From Nemopilema nomurai (taxonomy: Eukaryota > Cnidaria > Scyphozoa > Rhizostomeae > Rhizostomatidae): DNA of 64,000 nucleotides. The notes beneath the pieces were generated by a model that saw only the letters and a list, made by a program, of their open reading frames with translations, did no database searches and was not told the DNA's origin. Made by a program: the position numbers and the translations under genes. Of this stretch, positions 12,178-25,800 are shown piece after piece. Location of the stretch: assembly GCA_003864495.1 (NCBI GenBank), contig ML133367.1:248001-312000 (forward strand), given 5' to 3'. Each line of letters opens with the position of its first letter. The first letter of the stretch is position 1.

Positions 12178-15037
12178 TGCGCATCGTAAACGATTCTGCA
12201 GCCTGCTCGGGTAGCAAATGTAACACAATGGGGAAATAGATTGTGTGTGGTTGGACTTAATTGTCGAGATAACGAATTACTTGAAACAATCGTATCCAGC
12301 TTCGATGAGATTTTCACGCTGAACATTTAATACAATTACTGATTAAATGATATCACGGCCTACTGCTGCGAAATATCTGACATCGCTGGAATAATCCATA
12401 CTCATCCCTCTGTAGATGGACAGATGCTAACATGTGCTACTTATTCTAATGAGCACACGACAGAAGCTGATGTATTATTCTTTCCACTTTGGCCATGCTG
12501 ATAACCCAGTTCACAAAAGGGGACCCTCAAACCTAATTTTTAAAATCCCTCACAACGATGCACTGCGAATTTTCAATGATTTTCTAGAAGTAATAATGCT
12601 AGACAGACCAATCAGAAACAGGGACTCTATATTATCTTGACATGTACGTGAGATGAATTTCTAAGCACTCAGCAACTTGATAAATACAGATATTCATTGA
12701 ATAAACAGTACCAGAAATTTTCATATCAGTTATCATCAATGTTAATGGCAAAAAGCTGAATTAGATTAGATTTCATTTTGAGCCAGCTTGGGCTTGGAAA
12801 GAGTTGGTCAATTTATTGTCATTTTCTAAATTAGTTATCACTACCAATCACGATATAAAAAGACTGACTTAAGAATTACTATCTGAACATTCTTTACAAA
12901 CCCAGTTACTGAAGAGACACTTAAGATTGCAACACTGATTTTTGTAAACAACTAAAAGAGAGCTGCATGAATAATGATTCAGTCAAATAAAAGCTTGCCA
13001 AATGTTTAACCAACTTCAAACATACCGAAAGCAGGATTGAAGGCTCGTACCAATTCACTGGTCTTGCCATGGAGCCCACCTTTTCAAAACGAGCCCATAA
13101 ACCAGATTAGTGTTATTTTGGCTTCTTTTAGAGAAAAACAAAACTTTATCAAGTATTCGCAGGCACCAGTCAAACCACTTCACCTAGCCCGCTTATAATG
13201 AAGCATTTTCGTTTGATTCCGCAAGCTCTTAATCTTATCCAACAAGCTAAGAGACATTACGGCACCAATTATTGGACTGGTGCTATTTTGGTTCACCAGT
13301 TTTGCTAGCGATAGACGTCTCTCTGCAAGCAGCAACGGCCAATAAGCATTAAAACTTGATTGATTCAAAGCCAACCCGATACATTTGAAGGACAGAAAGA
13401 GCACAAGGTGTACGACTTACAGATGTGAATGAACTTCGCCATTAAAGACCGAGGGAGGTGGTGACGTAATCTTTGATTGGCTCCCCAGCCAACAAAATGC
13501 CGGAATCGAACTTACTTTGCGAGCTAGGCAGATGTTGTATCGTCGCTTTGATTGTCCTCAGCAGAATGTCCCATTTTGTCCGATGATAGAACTAGTGGAC
13601 ACGTTACAGTTTTTAAACAACAAGACTGCATCTGATAAGAAAACTTGATCATCCTCGCTACACGATCCTCGTTACACCAACAACCAAAGCCCTGGTTTTT
13701 ATTTATGATTAATCTCTGACTGCAAAAGATCCTTCGCATGAGTGCGAAGAGAGCAGTTTACGACCCTCGGGTGGACTCGAATGAAAGCAATTTCCTTCAC
13801 ACCATCTAATAGAATACCGGCCTGTGATTAGGCCATAAACGGAGTGAGCCGTAAATAGCAGCCTCCTACGAGTCTTGAAAAGAGAGGACCCAAAGGAATA
13901 CCATCACACTGTGACTAGGTCTCTATTGTTGGCCGGCTGGATGATGGCAACAGAAGAAACGACCTTCAAGGCACTGTTGCGTAGCGTACAATCTCTGCCA
14001 AAAGTCTTGCAACACTTGCCATACTATACGCATCGTGCAAGTTGCCAAATCCCCTCGCCCCGCAAACAATGTTGCGTAGCGCGAAAGTGAATAATCCTAA
14101 AAACAAAAGTGAAGTATTCTCATGTACCCATGTCCTTCCCCTAAAGATGCAACATTGTTTAAGGGGGCAGGGGGTTGCAGCTACCAAGGAGAGACGGAAT
14201 CAGAACGGGGGTCGCAAAATCAAAAAAATCTCACGGTGTTCCAACTACTTTTGGCAGAGAATGTAGAAGTCCGTGGGAAACGTAGAAGACCGTGGGCAAC
14301 TCATACCATTTGTTTGGTCCCACAAAACATGATCCTCATTTCATAATGTGGAAGCTCAGTTAATTTAATTTGCAGTGCACTTCTATACGCCTGCAACCTT
14401 TCTTTGATGGAATATCAAAATGGAATTGGAAAAACGGTAAATCAATTTAAATTCAAATGGATTTGCCGCGAGAGAAACGTAATATTTAGGTCAAACCATG
14501 GGAAATTTGGCATTTGGCAAATTATTGAAAGAGGATTCGTAAGAGAGAGAATATTTGATGAAAATGGGTGCATTGAGAGGGGACAATCGTGGACTAGGAC
14601 TAACAGAATGTGTCCAAGCAAACTCCAGGTGTGTTTAAAAAGTCTGGTGAAATAGAAAAGGTTACATGGATATCGTCTCATTTTTAACAAACTACGGGTT
14701 TCTGAATTATGTGAAAATATAGCTGGATCAGTTCTAGTAGGGGTGAGGAAATGGTTCGACCATTCTGAAGTTGTTGAGCCTGCCAGAATATGTTTTAAGG
14801 AAACTTTATATGTTCATCTCAACTGTTTATTCAATCAAAAGATACAGAGGAATCAATCTCAAACACGAAGATAATGGTATGAGGCTGGCAAGACATTTGA
14901 TATGCATTGTCATGTTGATGTCAGTGCTGGGAAAGTCAGCTGATGACAGTATAATTCGAGTGAAAGTGGTGGAATGAAGTGCCGTGGAAATAAGTGTCGT
15001 ATAAATCCAGTACTTGAAGAAAATGTCTAAAAATGCA
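12178..15037. other. Non-coding stretch, nothing recognised
   Basis: AT-rich. A perfect donor-like AAA|GTAAGT lies on the minus strand at 13517-13512, next to an inverted CCAAT box near 13477, but no coherent coding frame leads into it. CCCCTAAA/TTTAAGGGGG at 14140-14166 can form a small hairpin. Confidence 0.5.
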
Positions 15038-15380
15038 GAGTCATCCGGGAAATGTTGTGAGTATCTAGTCTCATCCGAATGAAAGTCGTGAGCATGCAGT
15101 CTCACCTGAAAACTGTCGTGGGCATGCAGTCTCACCTGAAAACTGTCGTGAGCATGCAGTCTCACCTGAAAACTGTCGTGGGCATGCAGTCTCATCCGAA
15201 AAAGGTCACATGCATTAAGTTCCATCCGAAAGAAAGTAGTGGGCATGCAGTCTCACCCAAATGTAAGTCATGAGCCCACAGTCTCACCCGACAACAGTCG
15301 TGAAAACGCAGTCTCACCTGACAACTGTCGTGAGCATCAAGTCTCGCCAGAGTAGAGACGTGAGCAGGCAGTCTGATCCA
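15038..15380. repeat. Minisatellite, 30-bp unit, about 11 copies
   Basis: Units contain GCATGCAGTCTCACCTGAAA followed by CTGTCGTGAG or CTGTCGTGGG. The three central units (15090-15179) are almost identical, and both flanks are more diverged, with some 31-bp units. Where units are 30 bp the plus strand reads ten-residue repeats of MQSHLKTVVS, and the 31-bp units break this frame. The plus frame at 15270-15476 runs out of the array into about 33 non-repeat residues rich in Ser, Arg and Asp. Confidence 0.93.
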
Positions 15381-18300
15381 GACCCTGAAATCATCAACAG
15401 AAACCAGCGAACCGCCTCGGCGTTGGATTCACCGGATTCGCTAGTTTCGCGAGGACGCAGTTCACGTGACTTGTGACCCGTGAGCACTCATCTCCTCCAG
15501 CATTTCTCGAGAACAAGCGATTTTTCATTAATAAGGAAACTCTTATTGCATATTGCTTCGGATCAGTTTGCTTTTCTTATCAATGCCAGCCTTAAAGATC
15601 ATTCCAATTAGCCGATTAATTCCAAAAGACGTAGCCTACGGTGAAATCCCTGAAAGCAGCTGTAAACAATACGGTGAACCCTGGAAAGTGTGGTCAGTTT
15701 TGTGTTATTCTAATGGCCAATACTGCAAGCAGGGAGGATAAACAAGGTCGTTGGTTGATCAAGAATAAAACACGTCTGTGCAGATGCAAAGGGTGGCGAG
15801 CTGATGAGAAATCCATCAGCTACAGACTTTGTAACAAGTATTTGCACTGATGTACTTGCATTAATGTACATGTCAGTTAGACTGTCTCCACGTTATGCAA
15901 AAGCAAGCTAAGTAATTGTGTATTGAACTTAGAGAGATGAAGGACCCTTGACTCTACTCAAGATTCCTAAGATATACTGTGAAGAGAGAGCCAACCAGCA
16001 CGGGCGAAAACCTTGCTCACTTACCAGCTATTTGATATCTTTCATTAGAACCAACAACCCATGTCTCAAAAATCAAATTTAGAGGAAGGCCATCTACCTT
16101 TGCATATAACTCCACAGATGCTCATAATACATTTATGGAAAATTTATGGAAAACCCGGTGCCGAGCGTTAACATACGGACAAACATATACGTAGCACGTA
16201 GCGCGGGGCCTACGCAGGCACATCGTAACTGAGCACGTGAAGTTGATTCGCGAGCATATCGTGCGCAATATACAGTGAAAGTTACCACGTGAAATGGTAG
16301 ATGGACACTTTTGATTGGTCGGTGTTTGATTGGCAGTTTGCGCTTGCTGTCTCGGAGCCACTTGCACGTACTTCCATGCCCTTTAAATAGCTCGCTATCT
16401 TGAAACACTCAGTTTTGTGCATGCAGCGTTTTCGGTACAACGAACCTGACGATTCATGTGTCAACGTGTCTGTCAACTGGCGATTGTTCGATTATCAGAT
16501 GACGCGTTAAACTCGGAGTATCAAGAGAGCTTAGGGTACTCCGCAAGGTTCGCTTCTCAGCCCTATGTTGGTGATCTGTTCAAACATAGAAATTCATCAG
16601 GCGGGAAAAACCACTTCAAGACTTCCAACTGTTTAAGAGAAAGGTGCACAGGACTTGAAGATTCGAATTTCAGATAAACTTTTCAAAAGTTAGAGAATCG
16701 ATTCAATGCAAATCTTTATCTACTGTTTTCATTTTCTGCACGATCGCTTGTTTCCATGGGACAGGATGAGTAATTTAACTGAAAATTTGATAACGCATGA
16801 CTTAGCCCATGCTAACCACGCGCATAAGAAGACACTTTCTAGATAAACCACGAGTTGCACGAGTCATGTTATGATTTCATAGGCTAATCATGCAGACGAT
16901 TTATCATAGCTATAAAGGCAAAATTCTGGCCTGTATCCAAATAGAGTGAGTGGGCGATGAATACCTTTGTACGATCAAACAAATGCTCACAAATGATGTA
17001 ACGCACGTTTACTCCTTGCATAAGAAGACCGAGCCCTGAGGCGACATTTCAAGGAATCATAGTAATGATAACCCTCAACCTATGAAACACTCCTCGAAAT
17101 ATAGAAGATCCACTGTTTGCCACTGAGATGATAGTTCACAACACATGCTCAGATCTATGCACCCACAGCTAGTGCACAAGAAGGCAAGGTAGGCATCAAA
17201 AAAATTGATCAAAAGTCGAGACATGTTCTAAAGCGACGACTTTACCTTGGAAAATTATCTATGACGTCATTGCCATTGTTGGTGTTTGCCTTTCTTCAAT
17301 TCATGCTTCGTTGTAAGGCGTATAGCGTTACATTATTTGATATCAAACTACTTTTAAAAAACTCAAAGCAATGAAGGCTAGAAAAGTTTGAAAACTGATA
17401 CTGATTCTGTGCTTAGCACTGTGAGTACAGCGTGTGTGCGAATGTCAATGATGGGATATCTCTAAATACAACAGCGTGTTCCTGAAGAGTTCTGCGAGCA
17501 TGCTTGCCACTTTGAATCATCACTACTCGATTAGATTGTCGCTCAAGATGAAAGCAAAGAGACTGATAAGAAACGTGGCAAAATTTCAAACGATGAAAAG
17601 AAGCCTTTAAGCCCAACGAGTGCGCAAGAAGATTTTATTTTCTTCTAACGAAGCAGAAAATGAGAACGTCAAACAATTAAGGCAAACTGAGGGAGACATA
17701 ACAGTCTTAATGCAGTATCTTGCATAATCCGCTACCCATTGTGAGAGGCCTTTGTTCGATAGTGTTTTTGCAACGCTTTTATTTCAGTCGTACGCAAAAC
17801 ATTGTAAGACGCAATCACGGCTGGCACCTTGAAAAGCGCTTGCTCAAAAGAAATAGCTTGCTAGAGAAAAACAAGGATTGATTTATAAAATCTTTGATAC
17901 CTAAATAGTTTTGTTCAAAGTTTTTAAAGCTTTTTCAGTGCTGAAATATAAGCAAAACAAGAGTTTGGATAAATTTTTTAAGGCAAACGCTGACATTGGT
18001 TTTAAAATTAACCGTTTCAGGGAAGATACTTGCACAGGGGACTCTTAAACAACGCCATGCGTGTTGTGTATTGCATATATTCAACACGCTGGTAGCAACA
18101 TCACAATGACCTTTAACTTCGTTAAGATGACCTTCATGCGACATAAACTGTTATCAAGAATTCCCTGGCATCTAGGCTTAGTCCAGCGAACTTTGCAGAG
18201 TTTTATTGACGTCATAGACTACACGGATGTATCGCGACACACGCAAACTTGTTTGATAGCAAAACATCGACTAACACAGTCGGGTATACCTTTTCATTAG

Positions 18301-18460
18301 AGGGCTTTAAATAACTTGGTGTTCATTGTAATATCAAACGCAGCAGCAGATTGCAACGTGAATTATGCAATCCATCATTCTTCTCTAGCAAGCACTACCT
18401 AGAAGCACAGTTTTCACCTAAGCTTAGCTTCGGGGGCCTATTCTTGGGTTTTCAGTTGCT
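15381..18460. other. Stretch between two minisatellites
   Basis: Contains a slightly GC-richer piece at 15385-15480, TGACGTCA at 17262-17269 and 18207-18214, and the possible exon ending at 16025 (minus). No complete gene could be built. Confidence 0.5.
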
Positions 18461-21057
18461 CCTCTTGAGTTGTACTACTGCAGATCCTACAGCCTCTTGA
18501 GTTATACTACTGCAGATCCTACAGCCTCTTGTGTCATACTACTGCAGATCCTACAGCCTCTTGAGTTATACTACTGCAGATCCTACAGCCTCTTGTGTCA
18601 TACTACTGCAGATCATACAGCCTCTTGTGTCATACTACTGCAGATCCTACAGCCTCTTGAGTTATACTACTGCAGATCCCACAGCCTCTTGTGTCATACT
18701 ACTGCAGATCCTACAGCCTCTTGAGTTATACTACTGCAGATCCTACAGCCTCTTGAGTTATACTACTGCAGATCCCACAGCCTCTTGTGTCATACTACTG
18801 CAGATCCTACAGCCTCTTGAGTTATACTACTGCAGATCCTACAGCCTCTTGTGTCATACTACTGCAGATCCTACAGCCTCTTGAGTTATACTACTGCAGA
18901 TCCTACAGCCTCTTGTGTCATACTACTGCAGATCCTACAGCCTCTTGAGTTATACTACTGCAGATCCTACAGCCTCTTGTGTCATACTACTGCAGATCCT
19001 ACAGCCTCTTGTGTCATACTACTGCAGATCCCACAGCCTCTTGTGTCATACTACTGCAGATCCTACAGCCTCTTGAGTTATACTACTGCAGATCCTACAG
19101 CCTTGTGTCATACTACTGCAGATCCTACAGCCTCTTGAGTTATACTACTGCAGATCCTACAGCCTCTTGAGTTATACTACTGCAGATCCTACAGCCTCTT
19201 GAGTTATACTACTGCAGATCCTACAGCCTCTTGAGTTATACTACTGCAGATCCTACAGCCTCTTGTGTCATACTACTGCAGATCCTACAGCCTCTTGAGT
19301 TATACTACTGCAGATCCTACAGCCTCTTGAGTTATACTACTGCAGATCCTACAGCCTCTTGAGTTATACTACTGCAGATCCTACAGCCTCTTGAGTTATA
19401 CTACTGCAGATCCCACAGCCTCTTGTGTCATACTACTGCAGATCCTACAGCCTCTTGAGTTATACTACTGCAGATCCACAGCCTCTTGTGTCATACTACT
19501 GCAGATCCTACAGCCTCTTGAGTTATACTATGCAGATCCTACAGCCTCTTGAGTTATACTACTGCAGATCCTACAGCCTCTTGAGTATATACTGCAGATC
19601 CACAGCCTGTGTCATACTACTGCAGATCCTACAGCCTCTTGAGTTATACTACTGCAGATCCTACAGCCTCTTGTGTCATACTACTGCAGATCCCACAGCC
19701 TCTTGTGTCATACTACTGCAGATCCTACAGCCTCTTGTGTCATACTACTGCAGATCCCACAGCCTCTTGTGTCATACTACTGCAGATCTACAGCCTCTTG
19801 AGTTATACTACTGCAGATCCTACAGCCTCTTGAGTTATACTACTGCAGATCCACAGCCTCTTGTGTCATACTACTGCAGATCCTACAGCCTCTTGAGTTA
19901 TACTACTGCAGATCCCACAGCCTCTTGTGTCATACTACTGCAGATCCTACAGCCTCTTGAGTTATACTACTGCAGATCCTACAGCCTCTTGAGTTATACT
20001 ACTGCAGATCCTACAGCCTCTTGAGTTATACTACTGCAGATCCTACAGCCTCTTGAGTTATACTACTGCAGATCCTACAGCCTCTTGTGTCATACTACTG
20101 CAGATCATACAGCCTCTTGAGTTATACTACTGCAGATCCTACAGCCTCTTGAGTTATACTACTGCAGATCCTACAGCCTCTTGTGTCATACTACTGCAGA
20201 TCCTACAGCCTCTTGAGTATACTACTGCAGATCCTACAGCCTCTTGATTATACTACTGCAGATCCTACAGCCTCTTGAGTTATACTACTGCAGATCCCAC
20301 AGCCTCTTGTGTCATACTACTGCAGATCCTACAGCCTCTTGTGTCATACTACTGCGATCATGCCTCTTGAGTTATACTACTGCAGATCCTACAGCCTCTT
20401 GAGTTATACTACTGCAGATCCTACAGCCTCTTGTGTCATACTACTGCAGATCCCACAGCCTCTTGTGTCATACTACTGCAGATCCCACAGCCTCTTGTGT
20501 CATACTACTGCAGATCCTACAGCCTCTTGTGTCATACTACTGCAGATCATACAGCCTCTTGAGTTATACTACTGCAGATCCTACAGCCTCTTGAGTTATA
20601 CTACTGCAGATCCTACAGCCTCTTGTGTCATACTACTGCAGATCCTACAGCCTCTTGAGTTATACAACTGCAGATCCTACAGCCTCTTGTGTCATACTAC
20701 TGCAGATCCCACAGCCTCTTGTGTCATACTACTGCAGATCCTACAGCCTCTGAGTTTATACTACTGCAGATCCTACAGCCTCTTGAGTTATACTACTGCA
20801 GATCCTACAGCCTCTGTGAGTGTATACTACTGCAGATCTACAGCCTCTTGAGTTATACTACTGCAGATCCTACAGCCTCTTGAGTTATACTACTGCAGAT
20901 CCTACAGCCTCTTGAGTTATACTACTGCAGATCCTACAGCCTCTTGTGTCATACTACTGCAGATCCTACAGCCTCTTGAGTTATACTACTGCAGATCCTA
21001 CAGCCTCTTGAGTTATACTACTGCAGATCCTACAGCCTCTTGAGTTATACAACTGCA
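18461..21057. repeat. Large minisatellite, 32-bp unit, about 81 copies
   Basis: Units share TACTACTGCAGATCC followed by TACAGCCTCTT and come in two main forms: A begins GAGTTAT, B begins GTGTCAT (B is the minority). Nearly every unit has a PstI site (CTGCAG). Because 32 is not a multiple of three, each reading frame cycles through all three phases every 96 bp, which explains the several overlapping Tyr/Ser/Leu-rich open frames of 60-199 codons. Deletion-bearing units cluster between about 19500 and 20850. There are no spacers, so this is not a CRISPR array. Confidence 0.97.
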
Positions 21058-22599
21058 ACTTCGTTCACAGCACAGCAAAGCAGAAATTACTGTCGTTTGG
21101 TGAGCATTGCATATGGTTCTGGTTCAACGCAGACATATTGACGACCTAATCAGGAAAATAGCCACCTCATAACCGCATTAATCATTAATACTGTTTTCCT
21201 TGCAATGAATGTCCGAAGATGAATTTACAAAGGCGAGCGATACAAGCTGATAATAATTTCAGCAATAAACGAGACTCTTTGTTATAGTTTCATAGCTGCA
21301 GCAACGTGAAGTGTGGAGTGCTTAAGTCAACTGACAAGCGCATTGGAATAAAGCATGCACGATTAGGCTACATTGTCATCTTTCAGAGTCTGTGAAATAT
21401 ATTTACCCAATGTTAAAAACACGACTGCGCTTTGCATGAAAACAGGTCAGAATGATAGAATGAGTCCCTTGGGAATGTTGAAGGAAGGGCGGATAAATAC
21501 TCAGACCATACCTGCACTTGAAATATCGGCATTACAGTGTTCTAGAGTATCAAGGTCCAAAAGATAATATCATTAAGAATATTTGAAAATCATCCCACGT
21601 TTTCCCGCTACGCCTGTAATTTTCCTGCGATGAAGTTTAATTGGAAATCTCTAATGTTTATAAAAATATCTCTAAGATGACGAAGTATGAACTTGCAGGT
21701 GAATCTTTAGGACAGCTGAAATGCGCTGAAGGCTGGCACAAAAAGATCAAGAGGGACCGTTCATGGCACGCATCTTGTAACAAACATTGCAGAAAGTGAA
21801 CGGGCGTGTCAGAAAATGTCAAGAGGGATTTTGGGGCAAGCAGATGACTAAATGCCAGATGTGAAAAAGTAATCGTATTCTCTCAATAGTTCTTTTACCA
21901 AAAGGTGTTCTCGAAACGAGAGAGTTAATAAGAAAAAAATCAGAAAAATAAATATGCAGCTTTCTACAAAGTGTGGACATACAGTCAAAATGGTACCGCG
22001 TAGAAGCAAGATAAAAAAAATCTATTGCATTTAAAAAAATTGGTTTGTATAACAGATTCGGTGGAAAGCAAGCCCGCCCAATAATCGCCTACTTCAACTG
22101 TCTGTGGGCAGCAGAAGATGACGAAACGTTTTGAAAAGGCCCAGGAAAAAGCCATTGTGGTGCTATTGTGGTGAAAAAAGCGGCCATGGTGTATGAATTC
22201 AAGGCATAACTGTCTCCTTGCTTCTGGTTGAAAAGAACACGGAGGCAAATCTAAAAGTTTCTAGGTTGTCATACCCCGGGTGAAGTTTTGGACTCGCTGA
22301 ATATGGAGTAACTTGGAAAACCTTTGTACTATTCAGCTGGATGGGAACAACAACTCTATTTGCTAACAACGGATTTGATCAAAATCATGAAACAGAAAAA
22401 TGTGAAAAGTACTTACCCGATACAAGCACGTTGACTACTTTCCCAGTTTAGATCAGCGAATTTTACGGAGTCTATCGAAAAAATAAACAGTTATCCAATC
22501 AAAATGTTGCAAAGAGACAGGGATTATATAAGATGTGCTTAATTACAAAACTGTTAGCATCGCTGAAGCAAAAGTCCAGTTCCATCTGCGTAATAAAAA
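21058..22599. other. Stretch between the large minisatellite and the hairpin
   Basis: No recognisable gene. On the minus strand an open segment ending in CGG|GTAAGT (donor at 22416-22411), preceded by a pyrimidine-rich TTTATTTTTTCGATAG acceptor-like sequence, would define a 55-bp exon (22417-22471). I do not recognise its peptide. Confidence 0.4.
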
Positions 22600-22629
22600 A
22601 GGTGCTTGCGAATTATTCTGCAAGCACCT
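22600..22629. other. Perfect 10-bp hairpin
   Basis: AGGTGCTTGC (22600-22609) pairs with GCAAGCACCT (22620-22629) across a 10-base AT-rich loop. The stem is too short for a typical animal microRNA precursor, and no U-tract suggests a terminator. Confidence 0.7.
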
Positions 22630-22675
22630 ATATATATTCGTTTTGCCACCACACATGCTCTCTAGCCAGTACCAA

Positions 22676-22816
22676 GGAGAGGGGTGAGAGGCAGGGGAAG
22701 GGGGGCAAATTCTCAGAATGTCTAGGGCCTCAGAAAGTAAGACCAAACTGTTTATGTCACCAATAGGGGGCCTCGTGCTTCAACTTTCCCCCAGGGCCCC
22801 CAAATCCTCTTGGCTA
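22676..22816. other. G- then C-rich block, possible small repeat element
   Basis: A G-rich left part (GGCAGGGGAAGGGGGGC) and a C-rich right part (CCCCCAGGGCCCCC) face each other, flanked by imperfectly inverted AGCCA/TGGCT motifs. It stands out from the AT-rich surroundings and may be another small inverted-repeat element. Confidence 0.3.
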
Positions 22817-25800
22817 CCTGTATGTAACATACAATGAATTTCAAACAAATTTTCTTCATATCATCGTCAAGTTTTTTCTTCGCCTGCATATTGCTAGAGT
22901 ATTCCAGCCATCACTTAGTCGCATTGCTATTCTATCTTTATCACTCACTCGCACGCATCATGGGGCTCGGCCATTTGCGATCAAAAGATGGCGACTTCCT
23001 AAAAAGCTGCAGATATTTGGCAGCATAGATTAGTGTATAGAACACACACCTTTTCTTCACAAGACTAGAGATTTCACGTCCAAGTGACTTTGTTTCCAAG
23101 GTGTTTCCCTTTCAGAGATTTGTGATGGCAAAGCGGATACGGACATGCTTAAAGTCTTGTTATGTTTCTTACAAAAATCAATGAGCATCAAGTGTTCTGG
23201 CTCAACCCTTCGAATCAGTTTCATCATTTGGTAACGCCCAGTGATCTAGGCTGTCTTGGGCCTGTTAGCAGCTTGGGCAATACATCGAAACAGTTTCCGA
23301 TTGCGATAACCAAATACGAGTCAATTAGGAAGTAATAGTCACCCGTACAGCAGGCTTTGCAAGTTCGCAAAACACCCTGGAATTGTTTGGTCTCAAAGAA
23401 ACTTTAATTTATCAGAATTTACATATTTTTTAAATGATCAGCGTCATTAGAAGAACTTTAATTATTCTGATCGTAAAAGAAAAAAAGAATTAAATAAAAG
23501 AAATTTAAGTGCAAATGTCTTTGCAATGCATGTCTTTGCTTTGCAGCTAGTTTTTGTCTATCTACCAATACCAATTAATGCAATTTAGAAAACTACCACC
23601 AACACCGATAGCGGAAAGGTCTATTTTGAGGGCAATTTTCTAAACAGCATTTGAAACAGCTATCAGTTTCATCCCAACTTCAAACTTTTCGCAAAACGGT
23701 TCTTTAAAAGCAATAACAGCATACCATCGTGAAATTGAAGATCTTTTTCACCCCAAGTACCCCTATGCACATGGTAGGTCGCGAGAGCTGAATGACCCAC
23801 ACGATCTATTGGTGGGGTATGCAATATGATTGTTATCTAAGATTGTGTGTCAACCCCGCTTTGGCAAGCAGAAAAACTGCGCGTTTTACTCGTGTGAGCA
23901 GAGAGAGACGGGGGCTGCAGCCGTTTCGACTTCAAATGTGAAACGCAACGAACACAAGCCTTGGAACATCGAATCCATAAACGCACAAGAAGATGGTGCT
24001 TGTCAAAAAGTCTCATCCGTGAAGTATCATTTAAACAACAAAAAGCTATCAAACTATCTAAAGAAGAACAGAAAGAAGCCCCTTTAACGTCCTTGTAGAT
24101 GGAAGTCAAGGTCTGATCTGTTTCATTATAGGATTAATTTACATGGTATCTGCAGCATTTATGTACATTTCAGAACAGATGGCTTTGGAGGCAACCTTGT
24201 GCAAAACATTGACGTCATCATACTAGACGAGAAACACCTAAGTTCTGTTTCCTTTAAGACCAGCGGAAAAGCTCGCCTTCGGAAGATCGGGGGTACGAGC
24301 TCGTTTAGTAGGGGAAAGGGTTTTTATCTAGGCAAGTAGTTCTACCTAGTCCCCTGATCAACGATCTGGAATAAGCATGAATAAATGTTCGAGTACAGCA
24401 CAATGTCATGTTGAAAATGCAGAAAAAGGGGGATGTGGGTTTTCCATGTTGGCAACACAGAGAAATGACAAAGTTCTTGGTCAAATCTGGGTTCATCAAG
24501 AGGACCTTTCTTTAATTTTTCCATAATTTTGAACCACACCAACTTGCCCGTATCATGTCGTAGCAGATCATTCGTTTCTTACTACGGGCCAACTAAAAGG
24601 AAGTCAGAAAAACGGGTCCGACCTGAGAACATGAAAGACATCTGACTAAAATGCAACCCCATAATATAGAAAAAGATATACGTAAGCTCGAAGTTTCAAT
24701 ATCTCAGTTTTGGAGCCATTACAGTTTATGTACCGTGTCTCTGCATTCCTAAAAGCATTCTTTTGGCATCCATCAAGAATTTTTTGTGGTAGCTAGGAAG
24801 CATTTTTGACATTAGAAGTTATGAAAAGTGACGTTAAAATAACACGAAACGTCAGGATAAAAGTATGGTAAAAGCATTCCTAGTGCCAACTTGCTATATC
24901 TGGATAAAATTCTGAAATATCAAGAGTTTATTCCATCCGCTTTGTGTCTCCTCGTCGAAATAAAAACGCTCAATCGCGAGATTATTACAAAGTTTTACTA
25001 CCAAAACCAGCCGTCTAAATCCTTGGCCACCAAAAAGATCTTGAATTCCATGTCTGCTTGTCAGCTCAGCAATGATGTTTGGAAAAATAGCTGACAAGTC
25101 AAATGTTTACGATGAAATGTCATGGGAAAGTTGCCTTGTTCTGCACAGAGTTCTGCACAGAGTTCTGCACAGATTAGACGCTTGCCATGAGAAAAGACGG
25201 CTTGCATGGTAAGAAAATGTCGCCTAGAAGCCCTTGGCCCTGAATATCAAGTGCAAAGCTTAAGCATACTTGTTTACAAGAACCTGCTACTGGTGAAATG
25301 TAAGAAAGGACAATGCACAATTTGGTTGCCAAATTTAGCTCATTAAAGTAACAACGTAAAGGCGATCTTGCACAAGCTCTCCGCGTGAAATTTATTAAAA
25401 TTGCACCAATAATATACATAATACTGTAGGAAACATCGAGTACATCATATTCATTGAAATAACTGCAACGTAAGGACCCTGACAAGATACCTTGTCAAAA
25501 TAATACCGAATGATCTTGAATTCAGCGCATTACGTTTAAAATTTGACTAGAAAACACTGATAGGAGCCTTTCGGCAGATAGCGAACGGTTTTGATGAGCG
25601 CGGCATATTGAAGTCTTACATTATTGAATAAAAACTATACCGTAACAGACACTCATTTCAAGCTGGGTTTGTGCGGATTCTAGAAAAGCATCCAAGAATG
25701 TATTGGTAGGAATTTAAATGTGTTTATGAACGACAGTCCAGCAAATTCACTTGACAACACTGCAGATACTTCACAGTGGGAATAGCACAGTGGACAAAAA

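Noticed and set aside
18461..21057. Repetitive block that could be mistaken for a CRISPR array or a repeat protein gene
   Set aside because: Units are head to tail with no spacers, and 32 bp is not a multiple of three; the open frames (up to 199 codons) follow from the repeat. The genome is eukaryotic.
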